Of a stretch of 64,000 nucleotides of DNA, positions 1-12,221 are shown one piece after another. The stretch covers positions 117,836,043 through 117,900,042 of the forward strand of contig CM035152.1 of the NCBI GenBank assembly GCA_020205615.1. The letters run 5' to 3'. A program made the position numbers and the translations under genes. The notes under the pieces are model-generated. The model was not told the origin of the DNA and searched no databases. It saw nothing but the letters and a program-made list of their open reading frames with translations. The stretch is from Panax quinquefolius (lineage: Eukaryota > Streptophyta > Magnoliopsida > Apiales > Araliaceae). Position 1 is the first letter of the stretch. Every line of letters begins with the position of its first letter.

Positions 1-640
1 TTTAACTCTATCTCCATCTTTTGTAATTCGTACAAAATGGGTCTTTGTATTAACAACATCTCACTCGTAACCGCATACAATCTTCTACTCAATATGTCAG
101 CTACCACGTTTGCTTTTCCAAGATGGTATTGAATGGCATGGTCGTAATCTTTCAATAGCTCGAGCCAACGTCGTTGCCGCATGTTGAGTTACTTTTGGGT
201 GAAGAAATATTTGAGGCTTTTATGATATGTATAGATCTCCACTTTCTCCCCATACAGGTAGCTCCTCCAGATCTTTAGTGCGAAAATGACTGCTGCCAAC
301 TCTAGATCATGAGTAGGATAACTCCTCTAATATTCTTTGAGTTATCTTGAGGCATAGGCTATGACTTTTCCATGTTGCATGAGAACACATCCTAAACCTT
401 TGCTTGAAGCATCGCTGTAAATGACAAATCCCTCCAAACCTGATGGTATTGTCATAACAGGTGCCGAAATGAGTCTCCTCTTGAGTTCTTGGAAACTCTT
501 CTCACATTCCTCGCTCCATTTGAATCTTGAATCTTTTCGAGTTAACTAAGTTAATGGAGTATCGATTCGAGAAAATCCTTCCACAAATCTCTGATAATAA
601 CCATCTAAGCCCAGAAAGCTACGTACTTCAATTACTGACT
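1..640 (-). pseudogene. Element A: RT tail and RNase H of Ty3/gypsy pol (broken)
   Basis: This is the end of reverse transcriptase and the RNase H domain, which would degrade the RNA strand of the RNA-DNA hybrid. Reading the minus strand from about 640, I see the Ty3 signatures SFLGLDGYY, RFVEGFS, KWSEECEKSF, then the RNase H block [43 protein letters not shown] and a tail with [11 protein letters not shown]. Several stops interrupt the frame (after PLT, after ASR, after FTQK), so no protein is made. It runs off the window start, where integrase would follow. The TDHKSL motif reads TYHKSL, losing an aspartate. The same domain is present in element B (56426-56991). Confidence 0.9.
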
Positions 641-971
641 TAGGTTGCTCTCAACTGTGACTCATATCCCAAACTTGGATAGCACGTCACAATGGCACCT
701 ATCGTTTTACCACCACACAAATATAGCATCCCCTACGGAGAGTCTGGCTTCTGTGCATTCCACAAAGGAAGTCACCAGATAGAGGCTCGGGTACCAACTC
801 TTGTAGTTGGGTTTTTAACTCCTAAAGTTTAATATGAGCCATTCGATATGAGATTTTAGAAATGGGTTTTGTATCGGGTTCAAGGTCAATACAAAATTTA
901 ATTTCACGCTCTGGGGTAGGCCAGGAAGTTCTTCATGAAATACGTCAGGAAATTCACTAACAACAGAAATA
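641..971 (-). pseudogene. Element A: start of RT fused to later pol by deletion
   Basis: From 971 downward the minus strand encodes the linker that opens RT in this group (FPDVFHEELPGLPQS and a degraded match to the usual PISKAPYRMAP stretch). By about 800 the match is lost, and at about 640 the frame resumes well past the catalytic palm. The fingers and palm, including the YXDD-type catalytic box, are therefore missing. The roughly 150 bp between the two parts are scrambled and I cannot assign them. This is a dead, internally deleted copy. Confidence 0.75.
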
Positions 972-1748
972 TTATTCAAATATGACGTATTTTTTGTTTA
1001 AGTCCATGACATGGGCTAAGAAATCTTGACATCTATTTTTTAATAAATAAATGGCTTTATGGCTTAATATGACAGTGATTAACTTTAGTGGTTTGGTTGC
1101 TTGAATTCGCATAACAGGTTGGTTAGGAATATGAAGACTAACGACCTTACGAAAATAATCAATTTTAGCATGATGAGTGGTTAACCAATCAATCCCTAAA
1201 ATCACATCAAATGCAAGTATTTTCAAATAGATGAGATCAACAGGTAATGTGATGGTCCTAACTTGAATCAAGCAAGATTTATAAACAGAGGATGTCATAA
1301 AAGTTTCTCCTAACAGAGTTTCAAAAGATAAGTCAAAGTCTAATTTCTTAAGAGTCAAGTTCAAACGTTGAGCACAAGCAGGAGAGATAAAAGAATGGGT
1401 AAAACTGGTATCTAATAAGGTATAAACTTCGCAAGAGTTTATGATTAGCTTACCCGTGATCACCTCGTTTGGGTTCCTCGTGTTTTGGGCTATCACGACA
1501 AACGCTCTTCCAGGAACCACCGACTTTGACTTGTCCAGAACAGCCTTTGGAGTCACCATCCCCGCTGGACTTGGTTTCGCTACAGGACAATCTCGAGCTA
1601 TATGACCTTCCTTTCCACAGTTATAACACACCTTGAATTGTTGTGGGCGGTTTGGGCTGATGTGTCCCTCTTTCCCGCATTTATAACATACGACCGGTGG
1701 TCGTTCTCCTCCCCTAGAAATAGTTGATGTTGGTGCTGACGTCTTCAC
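972..1748 (-). pseudogene. Element A: Gag zinc knuckles and aspartic protease
   Basis: This 258-codon open stretch joins the end of Gag to the protease. Residues 21-54 hold two CCHC zinc knuckles, which in Gag bind the element RNA. The first (CYKCGKEGH then N-R-P) has lost its last cysteine to arginine; the second (CYNCGKEGHIARDC) is complete. The protease active site at residues 113-115 reads DTS where DTG is expected, followed by HSFIS, and the second signature DVILGIDWL is near residue 185. The first methionine is not a real start, since Gag begins upstream at 2679. The glycine-to-serine change probably inactivates the protease. The last 35 or so residues lead toward RT. Confidence 0.85.
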
Positions 1749-2679
1749 GTTGTCATTGTTGTACCTTCTCCTTTTGAAATCTCCCTCCGACTCGCTTTTT
1801 CTACTATCATGGCCACGATTACACCAGAGTGGTTACTGCTTCTGTCCGAATATTTTCCTCCCCGCTAGTTGTCATTGCTCCGGTGATTGCTGCCACCGAT
1901 ACGACCCTGGTTGTGGTCCCCCAATTGAACAGACTCATTATCTCGCTCTAATAATTGAGACCTGTTCACAACATCTGAATATAGAGAAAATTTGTGAGAA
2001 ATGAGATATTAACAAATTTTGGGTTTCAAACCTCTCAGAAACATCCGCGTCATACGTTCCTCATTCTCTACCAAATGAGGTGCAAACCTGGATAACTCCG
2101 CGAACTTAGCCTCGTACTGGGACATAGTCATGTTGTTTTGTTCCAGTCTGATAAACTCTACCTCCTTCATATGACAAATACTTTCAGGAAATTACTTATC
2201 ATTGAACAGTTTCTAGAATGCTTCCCAAGACATATTGAGTGCGGCAGGCTGGGTACGCTTCACAGATTCTAACTAGTAATCTGCCTCACCACAGAACATA
2301 AAGGTGGCGAATGGAACCTTCTGTTCCTCCGTGCATCCCAAGACATCAAATATATAAGTAATTTGCTTAACCCACGTTTCTGCCTTGATCGGATCTGGCT
2401 TTCCCAAAAACTCCAGCGATCCCAACTCCTTGAATTGCTTAGCAGTGACCAGCCGTGAATTACCATTTTTTCCACCTGTATTTTGAACAGGAGTCTCTCC
2501 CTTCTGGTTTTGCATGAACTACAAAAAGCTTCTAAACATCTCATCATTCATCGTTTGATCGGTGGTTTTATTTAAAGGAGGAATATTGCCTTCCTGATGC
2601 ACATTATCCTGGTATTGATCAGCAGTGATTCAACGGTCTCATGTGCTCCATTGCTTAACTCGACATTTTCAGATGTCAT
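1749..2679 (-). pseudogene. Element A: Gag N-terminal and capsid region, frame-broken
   Basis: The likely Gag start is the ATG at 2679 (MTSENVELSN), 180 bp downstream of the primer-binding site and matching the Gag start of element C at 51781. The best kept block, 2515-2273, has the retrotransposon Gag core: KQFKELG, FLGKPDPIKAETWVKQI, then FMFCGEADY. A stop follows at the tryptophan expected after ADY, and further frameshifts break 2270-1750. There is no coiled-coil leader ORF here, unlike in elements D, E2 and F. Confidence 0.8.
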
Positions 2680-2860
2680 TTTCAAATACTGCCATAAAAA
2701 AGGGTTAATTAAACAAATTAACATATCACATACAAACCCTATGCTCCGACTGGCCCATTAAATACCAAATAAGCTTAGGTAGAACACACTAGTGAAGGAT
2801 TTACTCGTCTCTCCCCTCCTAGTTCTATTCCCCGCTCTATACCAGAGACCATATCCCTAA

Positions 2861-2873
2861 GCTCTGATACCAA
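2861..2873 (-). other. Primer-binding site, element A
   Basis: The minus strand reads TTGGTATCAGAGC, the complement of the 3' end of plant initiator methionine tRNA, which primes first-strand synthesis. It sits three bases inside the LTR end. This copy is closest to the consensus, while those of C and E2 have mutated. Confidence 0.9.
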
Positions 2874-2876
2874 CAA

Positions 2877-4127
2877 TGACGCCCCCAAAATAGGTCCACA
2901 CAACCCATTCTGAGTCGCCAAATACATGGTACAGAAAACAACTACAACATCGTTATTACAATTGTCGTGTAAAATACGACAACACATATGCTGTGCGTTT
3001 TAATACAAATATTATCTTCTAGATAATATCCAAACTCAAATAAAGTCCTCATTACAATTATTGATACACTATTTTACAAAATAGTGAAGACCGCTAAAAC
3101 AACTATCTTGAACTATCACTCCGCACCCCGACTAGTTCCCACTATATTCTCGCCTCCTAAGAAGTAAAATGGAACAAAAAGGAAAATGGTGAGCTCAACT
3201 AGCCCAGTAAAGAATATTATGACTAAGATAATGTAGAAAAAAATTATCCTTAGTCCTCAACAGGGAAAAATGTGATAGAATATAATAGACTATAAGTTTT
3301 AGATCAACAATTGCAGCAGAAACATCAATCAATTAGAAGAGTCAAGTAGAACATGAAATATACTATCCTCTATGATTTAAAAGTCCATCATTAATATTTT
3401 ATCCCTGTAGAATCATTCAATAAATATTTTAATTCAACGAATTATCCATGCACTACAGCCAAGGGTGTTAGTATCACTAGTGGTCATGTTCATCTCAACA
3501 CCTGTCCTTCTTTGCACTGCGGGCCAAAGATATTCATCAGGTAATCATTCATCTTTGCACTACAGGCCAAAGATATTTAGTTTTATCACAATTTAGGACT
3601 GAGAATGATGAAAATAGTTTTAAAAAAATGAATCCAGTGAGATAAAAGGACAAAGATTAGGGATTCGTACTTTAGTTTATCCAAGTTCAAAAGTACTCCA
3701 TAATAAACAATTGTGGAGCAAAATTCAAGAATGAAGATCAAAACATGGATACAATCAAAGATAGTAACCATAATAGACAACTTGGACAAAGAAAAAAAAT
3801 TAAAATTTTTCTGTGAATAGTGTTGTATTCGTGAATAGTGTCATATACATGAATAGTGTCGTATATGTGAATAGTAACCTCGACATGAAAAGATAAAAAT
3901 TTCATAATAAAATTCATACCAATATTTCGGTGAAATGATATTGAAAGAAACAACACCATTTACTTTAAAAATAATATCTCTTACCTCAAAAGAATAGTAC
4001 TTCTAGCTGGAATATTGGATATAATACTGAAGAAAATTTGCACTGAATAGTAACACTCAAAGTATATAAATACTCACAAAAATATGCTCGATATTATAGA
4101 GAGAGAAACTTCTGATTCTGGTGTGAT
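2877..4127 (-). repeat. Element A 5' LTR, cut by scaffold gap
   Basis: The LTR ends (element sense) in the family signature GGGGGCGTCA, seen on the plus strand as TGACGCCCCC at 2877. The sequence matches LTRs of B, C and P through the exon and promoter-proximal part, then stops at the N run before reaching its TATA box. A predicted intron lies at 3984-3157 on the minus strand (donor GAG|GTAAGAG, acceptor CTTAG|G). No gene lies here. Short open frames at 3586-3959 are chance frames in LTR sequence. Confidence 0.85.
3814..3890. repeat. 18-bp tandem repeat in A LTR
   Basis: Four units of 18 bp begin with GTGAATAGT or ATGAATAGT. The same element is expanded in LTR P at 31485-31670. It lies within the predicted LTR intron, just downstream of the donor. 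Confidence 0.8.
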
Positions 4128-4227
4128 NNNNNNNNNNNNNNNNNNNNNNNNNNNNNNNNNNNNNNNNNNNNNNNNNNNNNNNNNNNNNNNNNNNNNNNNN
4201 NNNNNNNNNNNNNNNNNNNNNNNNNNN
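4128..4227. other. Scaffold gap (100 N)
   Basis: Exactly 100 N, the usual placeholder for a gap of unknown size. It separates the minus-strand LTR of A from the plus-strand end of E1, so their real distance and orientation are not known. Confidence 0.99.
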
Positions 4228-4393
4228 ATTTCCATTTAATCAGATAGACAAGCTTTATGTTGAATAGTTAAAGATCAGTTCGATCAAATATGAACGAGAT
4301 CTACTTGAAATGATTATGTATGCTATGTACCCTTATTTGTATAAGTTTTAAAACGAAGATTTTGAGGACGGAATTCTTATAAGGGAGGGTGAA
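4228..4393 (+). mobile_element. Element E1: internal 3' end with polypurine tract
   Basis: Non-coding tail of a Ty3 element ending in the polypurine tract TAAGGGAGGGTGAA at about 4379-4393, which primes second-strand synthesis, directly before the LTR start TGTAATAACCC. The same tail occurs inverted at 13781-13970 in element E2. The rest of E1 lies beyond the gap. Confidence 0.85.
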
Positions 4394-4795
4394 TGTAATA
4401 ACCCGATATTTTCATATAAATAAATAAGAAATTTTGCATATATTTTTATTTTATTTTAATAATGGGAATATAATGTCGTAATGTGTATGTATATTTGTGA
4501 TAAATGAAAATTTATTTATTACATGAATAATTTCAAATAATTTTATTTTAGAATTATTGATCATTATAAAGTATATTCTTATAATAACTAATTTTTAGTA
4601 GAAATATTTTCATTATTTATTTTCTATGAAAATATGATTTTTATATTATTTAAATAATATATGAAATGATAATTGGAATTATTATAATAATTATATTATT
4701 TTATTATATGAATTTTAGTTCAGATTATTTAAGTTAATTATTTTTAACTTAATTAATAATGTTATAAATGAAAGTTAAATAAGATAAGGAATCCA

Positions 4796-5370
4796 AACCC
4801 TAATTTTGGATTTTGAGCAATGAATGAGAATAATAATATTATATTAAATATAATATTATTTTTCAGTGTTATAAATATATATTGTATATGTGTAGACTGA
4901 TAATGGTTAGTTAATTAGGGCGTATCATGATAAACCCTAGTATTACTGTCATAAACCATAATTGGAAACTCAAAACTGGAGTTTAAGATCGGTTAGAAAT
5001 TGTGTTATATGAATTATGTTGCATATTATAGAATTTCTGTTAATTAGGAAAACCCTAATTAATATTTGAAAACCCTAATAAATATTTAAAAACCGTAATT
5101 AAAATTAAAAACCATAATTTATTAATTAGGAACCCTAATTGCTAAAAATTAGAAACTTTAATTATTATTTTAGTAAATTGAATTGTTAATTTGGGAACCC
5201 TAATGATATTAAGGAACCCAAATTAATTAAAACCTTAATTTCTATTTAAACCCCCAATTTTAATTAGTAAGTTCTAATTAAAATTTTATTACACTTTAAA
5301 CTTAATTTTTCAAACCCTAGAAATTATTTGGGAAACTTTAAGGTTTAAAATCTAGTGATTAAACCCTAGA
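4796..5370 (+). promoter_or_regulatory. Telobox-like AAACCCTA cluster upstream of E-LTR promoter
   Basis: AAACCCTA occurs at about 4796, 4933, 5047, 5070, 5313 and 5363, with several near matches (GAACCCTAATT) between. AAACCCTA is the plant telobox, a known promoter-proximal element. The inverted LTR copy in E2 carries a matching cluster at 12930-13400. A regulatory role is inferred. Confidence 0.5.
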
Positions 5371-5589
5371 TTAAAGTACCATGGACAAAAATACCACTAA
5401 ACTTGCTAGCAAAATGACCTAATTACCCTTTTTGTCCCATTCTTGAAATTAATGCTAGCAAATCTTGCCATATCTTGGAAAATCCCCAACCCTAGATATG
5501 TCCATGTGCCAGAATCTTTGCAAATCAGTCAAGTAAATAATCCAAATACATTGCATACAAGGGAGGTATTAGATTAAAGAGAGAGAATG

Positions 5590-8500
5590 TGTGACGCCCC
5601 CAAATTTGGGTATCTTCTAACCCGACATATGGTGCTACACGGCACTCATAACTATACAATCATTCCATTGAAATACAACATAATGAATGTAATTACTATC
5701 TTTTTATTACAATCAAAGTGAATCCCTTCCCAGGTTCATAAATCGATTACATCATTTGTTGTTTGTAAGGTATAATAAGTACAAACATACTAATCTATTA
5801 CATGATAGTTAACTATCCATCTTAGCTTTGCCCTTATCTCTCTTAGCATTCTCAGTACGTTCAGCCTTAACTGCAATCATATAATTCACGCAAGGAGTGA
5901 GCATAACAAGCTCAGCAAGTCTAACAAAGAATAACATTAATACCACATTCGTGAATCATACGACAAATTTTCCATAACTGAATAAATAGTTATGAAGTAT
6001 CATGAAATAGTAATACTTTAACAAATCATAACATCAATTCCCAAAGTATAAAATAGATTAGGAATTCTGAAACGATCGATAGACTATGAACAGTAGCTTT
6101 CTGTTTTCATACTTGAAAAGGACATCACAGCACTAAGGCTGTACATCCGACATTACTTACGAGCACTTCTAGGTGATCAGCCTATAGTACTCTATGTTGA
6201 TCAACATTCATCCGTTAAACGTATTTATGTTTAAGTTTTGGCAAACTCGCGTGCCCATCAAATAATCGATGAAAAAAATACTTTTGTTTGTTCATAGACA
6301 AACCTTACCTTCGAATCCGTACCAATTTCTTGGCATAGGATAGTGTTAACATTTCTATATAGAAAGATATGTAGAAAAATCAATCTATATCTTACGAATA
6401 GTCTAGCCGAGTCAAAACTGGCATTGACCCTTTCTTTAAAATCAGTCATGCAATTCAGTACAAAGAATCACATAGAACTTGACTAACTTGAAGGTTAGAC
6501 AAGCGTTAAAAAAACTTGCCTTTCAGCGTCTTCAAATAACTTAATCGACTGTTCTCAGCCTTTACAGAATCTACATGATATATTCACATAGCACACTGTA
6601 ATTAGCTACCAAATAATTATTCACATTGTTTCTACCAACTTCTTTCTCTTTTATGTCTTAGTTAACTTCATTTCATTAATAAAGTCAATTCGACTTATTA
6701 CCTCTCATCCCAGCTTATTAACAAACTTACATCATTAACCGGACTCTACCATCATTGATGAAATACCAATGTTATTTACCGATTATGGTTCATTAATAAC
6801 ACTTTGAGTTCTTTGTTCACAACTTACGTTAAATTCCTAAGTTCATCACCATATACACTAGTATATGTAACATAGGAATAGTCTTAGTACATTCATTGAG
6901 TATATAAACTCAACTCACGTAGGTCTAGGAACAACTAAAGTTCAAAACCTAGTTTTTCTAACAAAACCACCTTCAAGGTCATGGCACATGACTATAACCT
7001 AAGTTTAACACTTGGCATCATGGTTTGCGATGTTGAACCCGGTCTCTTGTGTTGCAATACGACATTCTTCACATAAGTGGCATGGCGCCACTCTCAAAGA
7101 GGTAATAATGACCTTTGTCTTGGCTACATGGCATGACACTTTAAGCTTTATGCAGCGCCATGACGCCGCACCTCAAAGATCTGAAAACTTTGAGAGATAA
7201 AATTTTTTTGTGAGCTTCCCGGATTCATAACTTCTTCGTTATAAGTTCGATTTGGTATGTTCAAAAGCCTACAACTCATAAATTATATACTCTACTCGTT
7301 CATATAAGAATTCCACAATTTTAAATCCGTTAACTCAGAATTCACTATTAAGTTCATTTTTGAGCGTTCGTTAAACGTTAATGAGCGTTCAATATTCGTT
7401 TTCTTCATTTTAAGTCAGAATCTGACGATTCTTGAGTCCACGACACTTAAATACCCTATCTCATGTGTTGACATTGAAAACCAACGTTTTCAAGTCTCAT
7501 GGAAACTTTTGACTACCAATCCAGAATTTTGATATTTTTTACGATTAATGTCTAATTCCGTAAAATTCGCTATAACTTCGTTACTAGTGTTCTATAAGCC
7601 AAATCACATGGAATACTCCATTGATTTCATATCTACATCCTAACCAAGCAAGATGCACATATTAACATTGATGAAGTTTAATTGTTCATCAACAATCAAC
7701 CTCAACAATCAATATTTTCACGGTTTAAAACTTATGTCACCCCTTACGATTTCTATTTCTTCGTGACTTATAAAGATTGTTTATATTATAAGTCATCCTT
7801 ATTCCTCCATAAGAGGCATACACCACCAATTTATGATTCTTCATACTCAAAGAAATCAAAAGAGATGGACACTATTATTAAGGAATATTACCTTAATGAT
7901 CTTTGGTGTTTTTGATAGAAACTCTTAAGGAAAAGCTTCAAAGTGAAATGATAACTTAATTCTAGCTTTTTCTCTCTCTCAATATAGGTTGAATGCTCTT
8001 TGAAAAATCACAAAATGGCCAACATTTGCCTTCTATTTATAGGCAATTGAAATGGAGGGTAAAAGGGTCATTTCTCCCACCTCCTTACTATTCACTATTT
8101 CATCACCAAGTAAAATACTTGGTGATCAAGTAGTTTACTTAACTTGCACACCAAGTGGCCGGCCCACCATGCCCATGGGTCATCCCCATGGGTTTCCCCA
8201 TGGGTTTTACCCATTCGGTGACCCAGCGATTCAATCCACGGTTCGGTTTCTAGGATCGGGCTTAATTAATTCTATCATTGGGCTTTTAAATCATACTCAC
8301 TTGGTTCAACATAATTAATCACTTGGGCTTGATAGAATCCAATTCAATTGGATTATACTAAGTCCTAATTCTAAGTTCATTACACCAATCATATTATACA
8401 CGTACAATTCACGTATTCTCTCCGAATAATACTCGTACGATAATCGTATTGTACTTCATATTAAATCTTCGTATTATATACAGATACTAAATAGTATCAT

Positions 8501-8934
8501 ACTTGTATAACGTATGCTTTATCATTATCTTAATTCCTTCTACGCGTCTCATTTCCTTCTCGAAAATCATTCTATTCAACCCTTAGGTTTTAAGTCCGTA
8601 GGCGAAAACTTCGTTTGCCATAAATGAAATATTATTAGATATTCCATCTCATCTACATATTCTATCATTACGCGTTTCACGGAATTTTAAAATTAATTCC
8701 CGAACAGAAACGGATGAATAGTGTTTTTACGGAAATTTCTCGGAAAACTTTTATTTTCGTCTTGGAAATTCAAAACAATTAATTCTAGCACGTAGCCAGA
8801 TTACTAACCATATTCGCACATTCTAGGTCATAGAACACCCTTCACATAGCTTACTCACCAATTAAATTCATTTAATTCACATAATCAAATAAAAATTTAA
8901 TTCTTATATAAATCCGATTTTCTTGGGCGTTACA
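5590..8934 (-). repeat. Solo LTR of the D family nested in E1
   Basis: This 3.3-kb LTR begins TGTGACGCCCCC and ends GGGCGTTACA on the plus strand, so it is in minus orientation. The flanks are GAATG (5585-5589) and GGATG (8935-8939), a target duplication with one mismatch. No internal region remains, as expected from recombination between two LTRs. It matches the LTR of element D (60858-63074) over most of its length. It carries a TATA box at 8033-8043 and a predicted intron at 7891-5871. Open frames at 7012, 7682 and 8052 are chance frames. Confidence 0.85.
8033..8043 (-). promoter_or_regulatory. TATA box of the solo LTR
   Basis: The minus strand reads CCTATAAATAG, about 142 bp upstream of the predicted splice donor at 7891. 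The B, C and P LTRs have the same box in the same place. Confidence 0.6.
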
Positions 8935-9092
8935 GGATGTCCAAAAGCTAGCTCATTTATTTCCAAACACATAACCAAGACTCTCTCTCTATCCTCACCC
9001 ACGAAATTCATTAGTATTTCAGTCCCTCATTAAGCTCCTAGATCACCCATAAACAAATCAGGAGACTAGAATCAAAATTTATTCAAGTAAAG

Positions 9093-12000
9093 GTATGAAA
9101 CCTAATGTATAATCTGATCTTGATTGATTATATGATAAAAGTTATGTTTAAGTGTTAAAACATGTTGTCTGTAGTATATATTGATGATCTAGGTTGCTAG
9201 ATTTTAGATCCATAACATCTAGAGGCTCGAATTTGATGTTTTACAAAAACTGGAAATTTTTGTTTTTGATGTCTGGCAAAGAATGTCAGAGCATCTAGAT
9301 CTCATCCTGTTTATGTAATTTGTTGTTTAAAGGTTTAAACATGTAGTATGCTATGTGGTCTATGATCTAGAACTTGAATCAGGGTTAGATCTATCATATA
9401 TTGTAATATATTCGTGGTCAAACCACGTTAACCGGCTTTGACTAGGCATTTTTGGGTAACCCAGAAACTGCCCAGAAAGGGCCTGACAAGATATTCGTGA
9501 ACCTTGATCTTGCTTTTGTTTGTTGTTTTGTTGTCGTTGTTGTAATAGAATTGTTGTATGTTATATGGACTTCATATTTATACCTTAAAATCTCCTAAAC
9601 ATCAAACAGATTTAACATGGTGGCTGGTCAAAGTGGTACAAAAGTTCACGAAAACGTTTTCTGGAAATTCCAGAAAAACTTAAGAACGTGGTTCTTACAG
9701 CCTTTGACCGGCTTAGATCTACTTGATCTGTTGTTTTTATATGTGTTTTATATACTAGATCTATAGTATTTCATGTTTTCTACAACCTGGATCCAATATA
9801 TCACATAAAGAAAACTCAGAACGCGAGATATAAGGATCCAATGTCAACAAAAGCGTTATTGGCCATATTTGAAAATTGCAAAGGCGACCCGAAACTTGAT
9901 GAACATCTCTGACATCCACTTTGCAAGCTTAGATCTCCTTAGTGTTATGTTGTTTGGCCAAGATTGTTGTTGGATCATGTAGTCTTGCACTAGCACTACC
10001 AAATCTAACTAACAACATACCCAGAAACATCATGGTCAGTGATTAATCCATGGTTAAACCTACCCACTCGAAACTGTCTATGCAGATTCAGGGTTTCTCA
10101 AGAACACCTAAGTCGACACTTACTGTCGCCAAAGGACTTTAGCGACAGACTTATTAAAATTAATTAATTTAATTTCTAGAAAATCAATTAAAAATAATAA
10201 AATTTATTTCTGGAAAATTACAAAAATAATTTTCAAAATTATTTTAAGTTATGAAAATTAACTTTTAATAATTTGACATATTTTTCATAAATATTAATAT
10301 TTATTTGGATATTATTGGTATTTAATTTATTTAATAAATGCATTAAATAAATTAATTAAAAATAATTTTATTGTATTAAAAATCATTTTAAATGATAATA
10401 AGGTATTTAATAATATTTTAAATTATAAAACATAACTTTTAATATTTTAAGATAAGTTTCATTAATTATTTAATATTAATGATATTAGATTTATTTATTA
10501 ATTATATTAAATAAATTAATTAAAATTATTTTAATATTATAAAAATCATTTTAAATGAAAATAAATAGTTTAAGAATATTTTAAGTTATAAAATATAACT
10601 TTTGATATTTAAAGGTAAACTTCATTAATAATTTTATATTAATGATATTTAATTTATTTAATAATTATATTGAATAAATAAATTAAAAATGGTTTTATTG
10701 ATTTAAAAATTATTCAAAAAGGATATAAATGAATTAAAATATTTTAAGTTTTAATAAATGACTTTTAATATTTTGATGAATAATACATTAATATTTAAAT
10801 ATTAATGGTAATTATTTAAATATGATTTTAAATGTTTTAAAAATCATGTAAGAAGGTACATAATATTAATACTTTAAAAATATTTTGAGTTATTATAAAT
10901 AACTTTAATATTTTGGTAATGGTTTTCATTAATAGTTTAATATTAATTAGATATTAATGATAATAGAATTATTTAATATTTAAATCATTTTATAATGATT
11001 TCAGTGTTGAAAAATCATGATAAATTATAATATTTATTTAAAATTATTATAAGGCTATGAAAGATAATATGAGTGATATTAAAATTATCTAATCGAATAT
11101 TGAACTACAGAATAGAGTTTTAGACTAGATAATTACCGGATAAAGCCGTCAGTACACTGAAATATTTCAGAAATTGATCTAGACTTATATAATTGGACTC
11201 GATAAGTGTTTGTTTGTGAACCAATGACTGTTAAAATATGTGACAATGTGATTAGGTTATGTGCTAACTACAAATAGTAGTACTATGTGTTATGATACAT
11301 TATTCTAATCGAACGAATGATCTTATTGATGATATGTTTCGATATAAAAGATTAATCTAAGTTGTGTTATTGTAAGGAGCAGCTCAGGCAAGTATCCTAC
11401 ATTTGCATTTACTTTATGCAATGGACATGAGTAAGAAAGTTTCAGAATTATATTATTGTGCCAGATTATTAACTCTATTGTTATTGATTATGTATCCAAT
11501 TATTCATATTCATACAAGTTCTTAAATTATCCGATCCTTGTTTATCAACACAGTATTAGTGCATAATTCATATATTTATTCTGTTCGTTAGTTTCTAAAT
11601 ATGGTTATACAAGTGTCCCCACTTGGATAATCATTGTATTTAATCACATGTTGATACATACTTATTGATTTTCAGTATGTATACGTTGACTTAAAAACCG
11701 TCTAAGCTATTTGATTTGTCTAGACACAAACTTAAAAAAATTATTGAACAAGATAGAACTTTATTGTATCCAACTAGATTGTTTTGGTTTGGATTTCTGA
11801 CTAAGTATGAACATCCCGAACATGGGAAAACTTTTGTGCACCTAAGGTGGATAAGATGAACGATAATATCGTTCTTGCATGTAGTATTGATCAATACATG
11901 GCATAACGGGTTGATCACCCATCGTGCCTGTAATTTATGATGATTTATAGATGAAGTTCTGTTTAACCTTTTCGAAAATAGAAAAAAAACAATGTTCATA

Positions 12001-12221
12001 GTCTGTCGACTAATCTCCAGTTATAGTCAGTACGTAGTTTCAAAAATTTGATATAGAATTGATATGTTGTTATTATTGGTACAACTTACTTCACAACTGT
12101 TGATTCGTTGTAGAAGCATCATTCAAAGAAAATATTTAATTCTTTCAGCTAATATCTATTGTTGTTATTACTTACTGGGTAATCAAATGCTCATTCTTGC
12201 TTTAAATTTAAATGTTTTCAG
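9093..12221 (+). other. Predicted LTR intron in E1
   Basis: Donor AAAG|GTATG at 9093 and acceptor TTTTCAG at 12221 follow the plant consensus and fit the layout shared by the other LTRs here. The downstream exon is 290 bp long and opens with a stop-ended, lysine- and glycine-rich frame (KYGQPEGSGKNKGKGK). No in-frame ATG is seen in exon 1. Splicing is inferred only from sequence. Confidence 0.45.
10200..11060. repeat. AT-rich tandem repeat, about 165-bp period
   Basis: The anchor ATTTTAAGTT or a close variant recurs at 10241, 10415, 10578, 10741 and 10882, giving spacings of 174, 163, 163 and 141 bp. Each unit carries an ACTTTTAATATTTT block and a CATTAATA block. The E2 5' LTR holds the same array inverted at 17760-19150. 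Confidence 0.7.

Noticed and set aside
7012..8318. Three plus-strand frames in the solo LTR
   Set aside because: They oppose the LTR's own transcription and are not kept in the matching D LTR.
11691..11999. 102-codon minus-strand frame in the E1 LTR
   Set aside because: A related sequence in the E2 LTR (near 16900-17210) does not keep the frame, and no motif is present.
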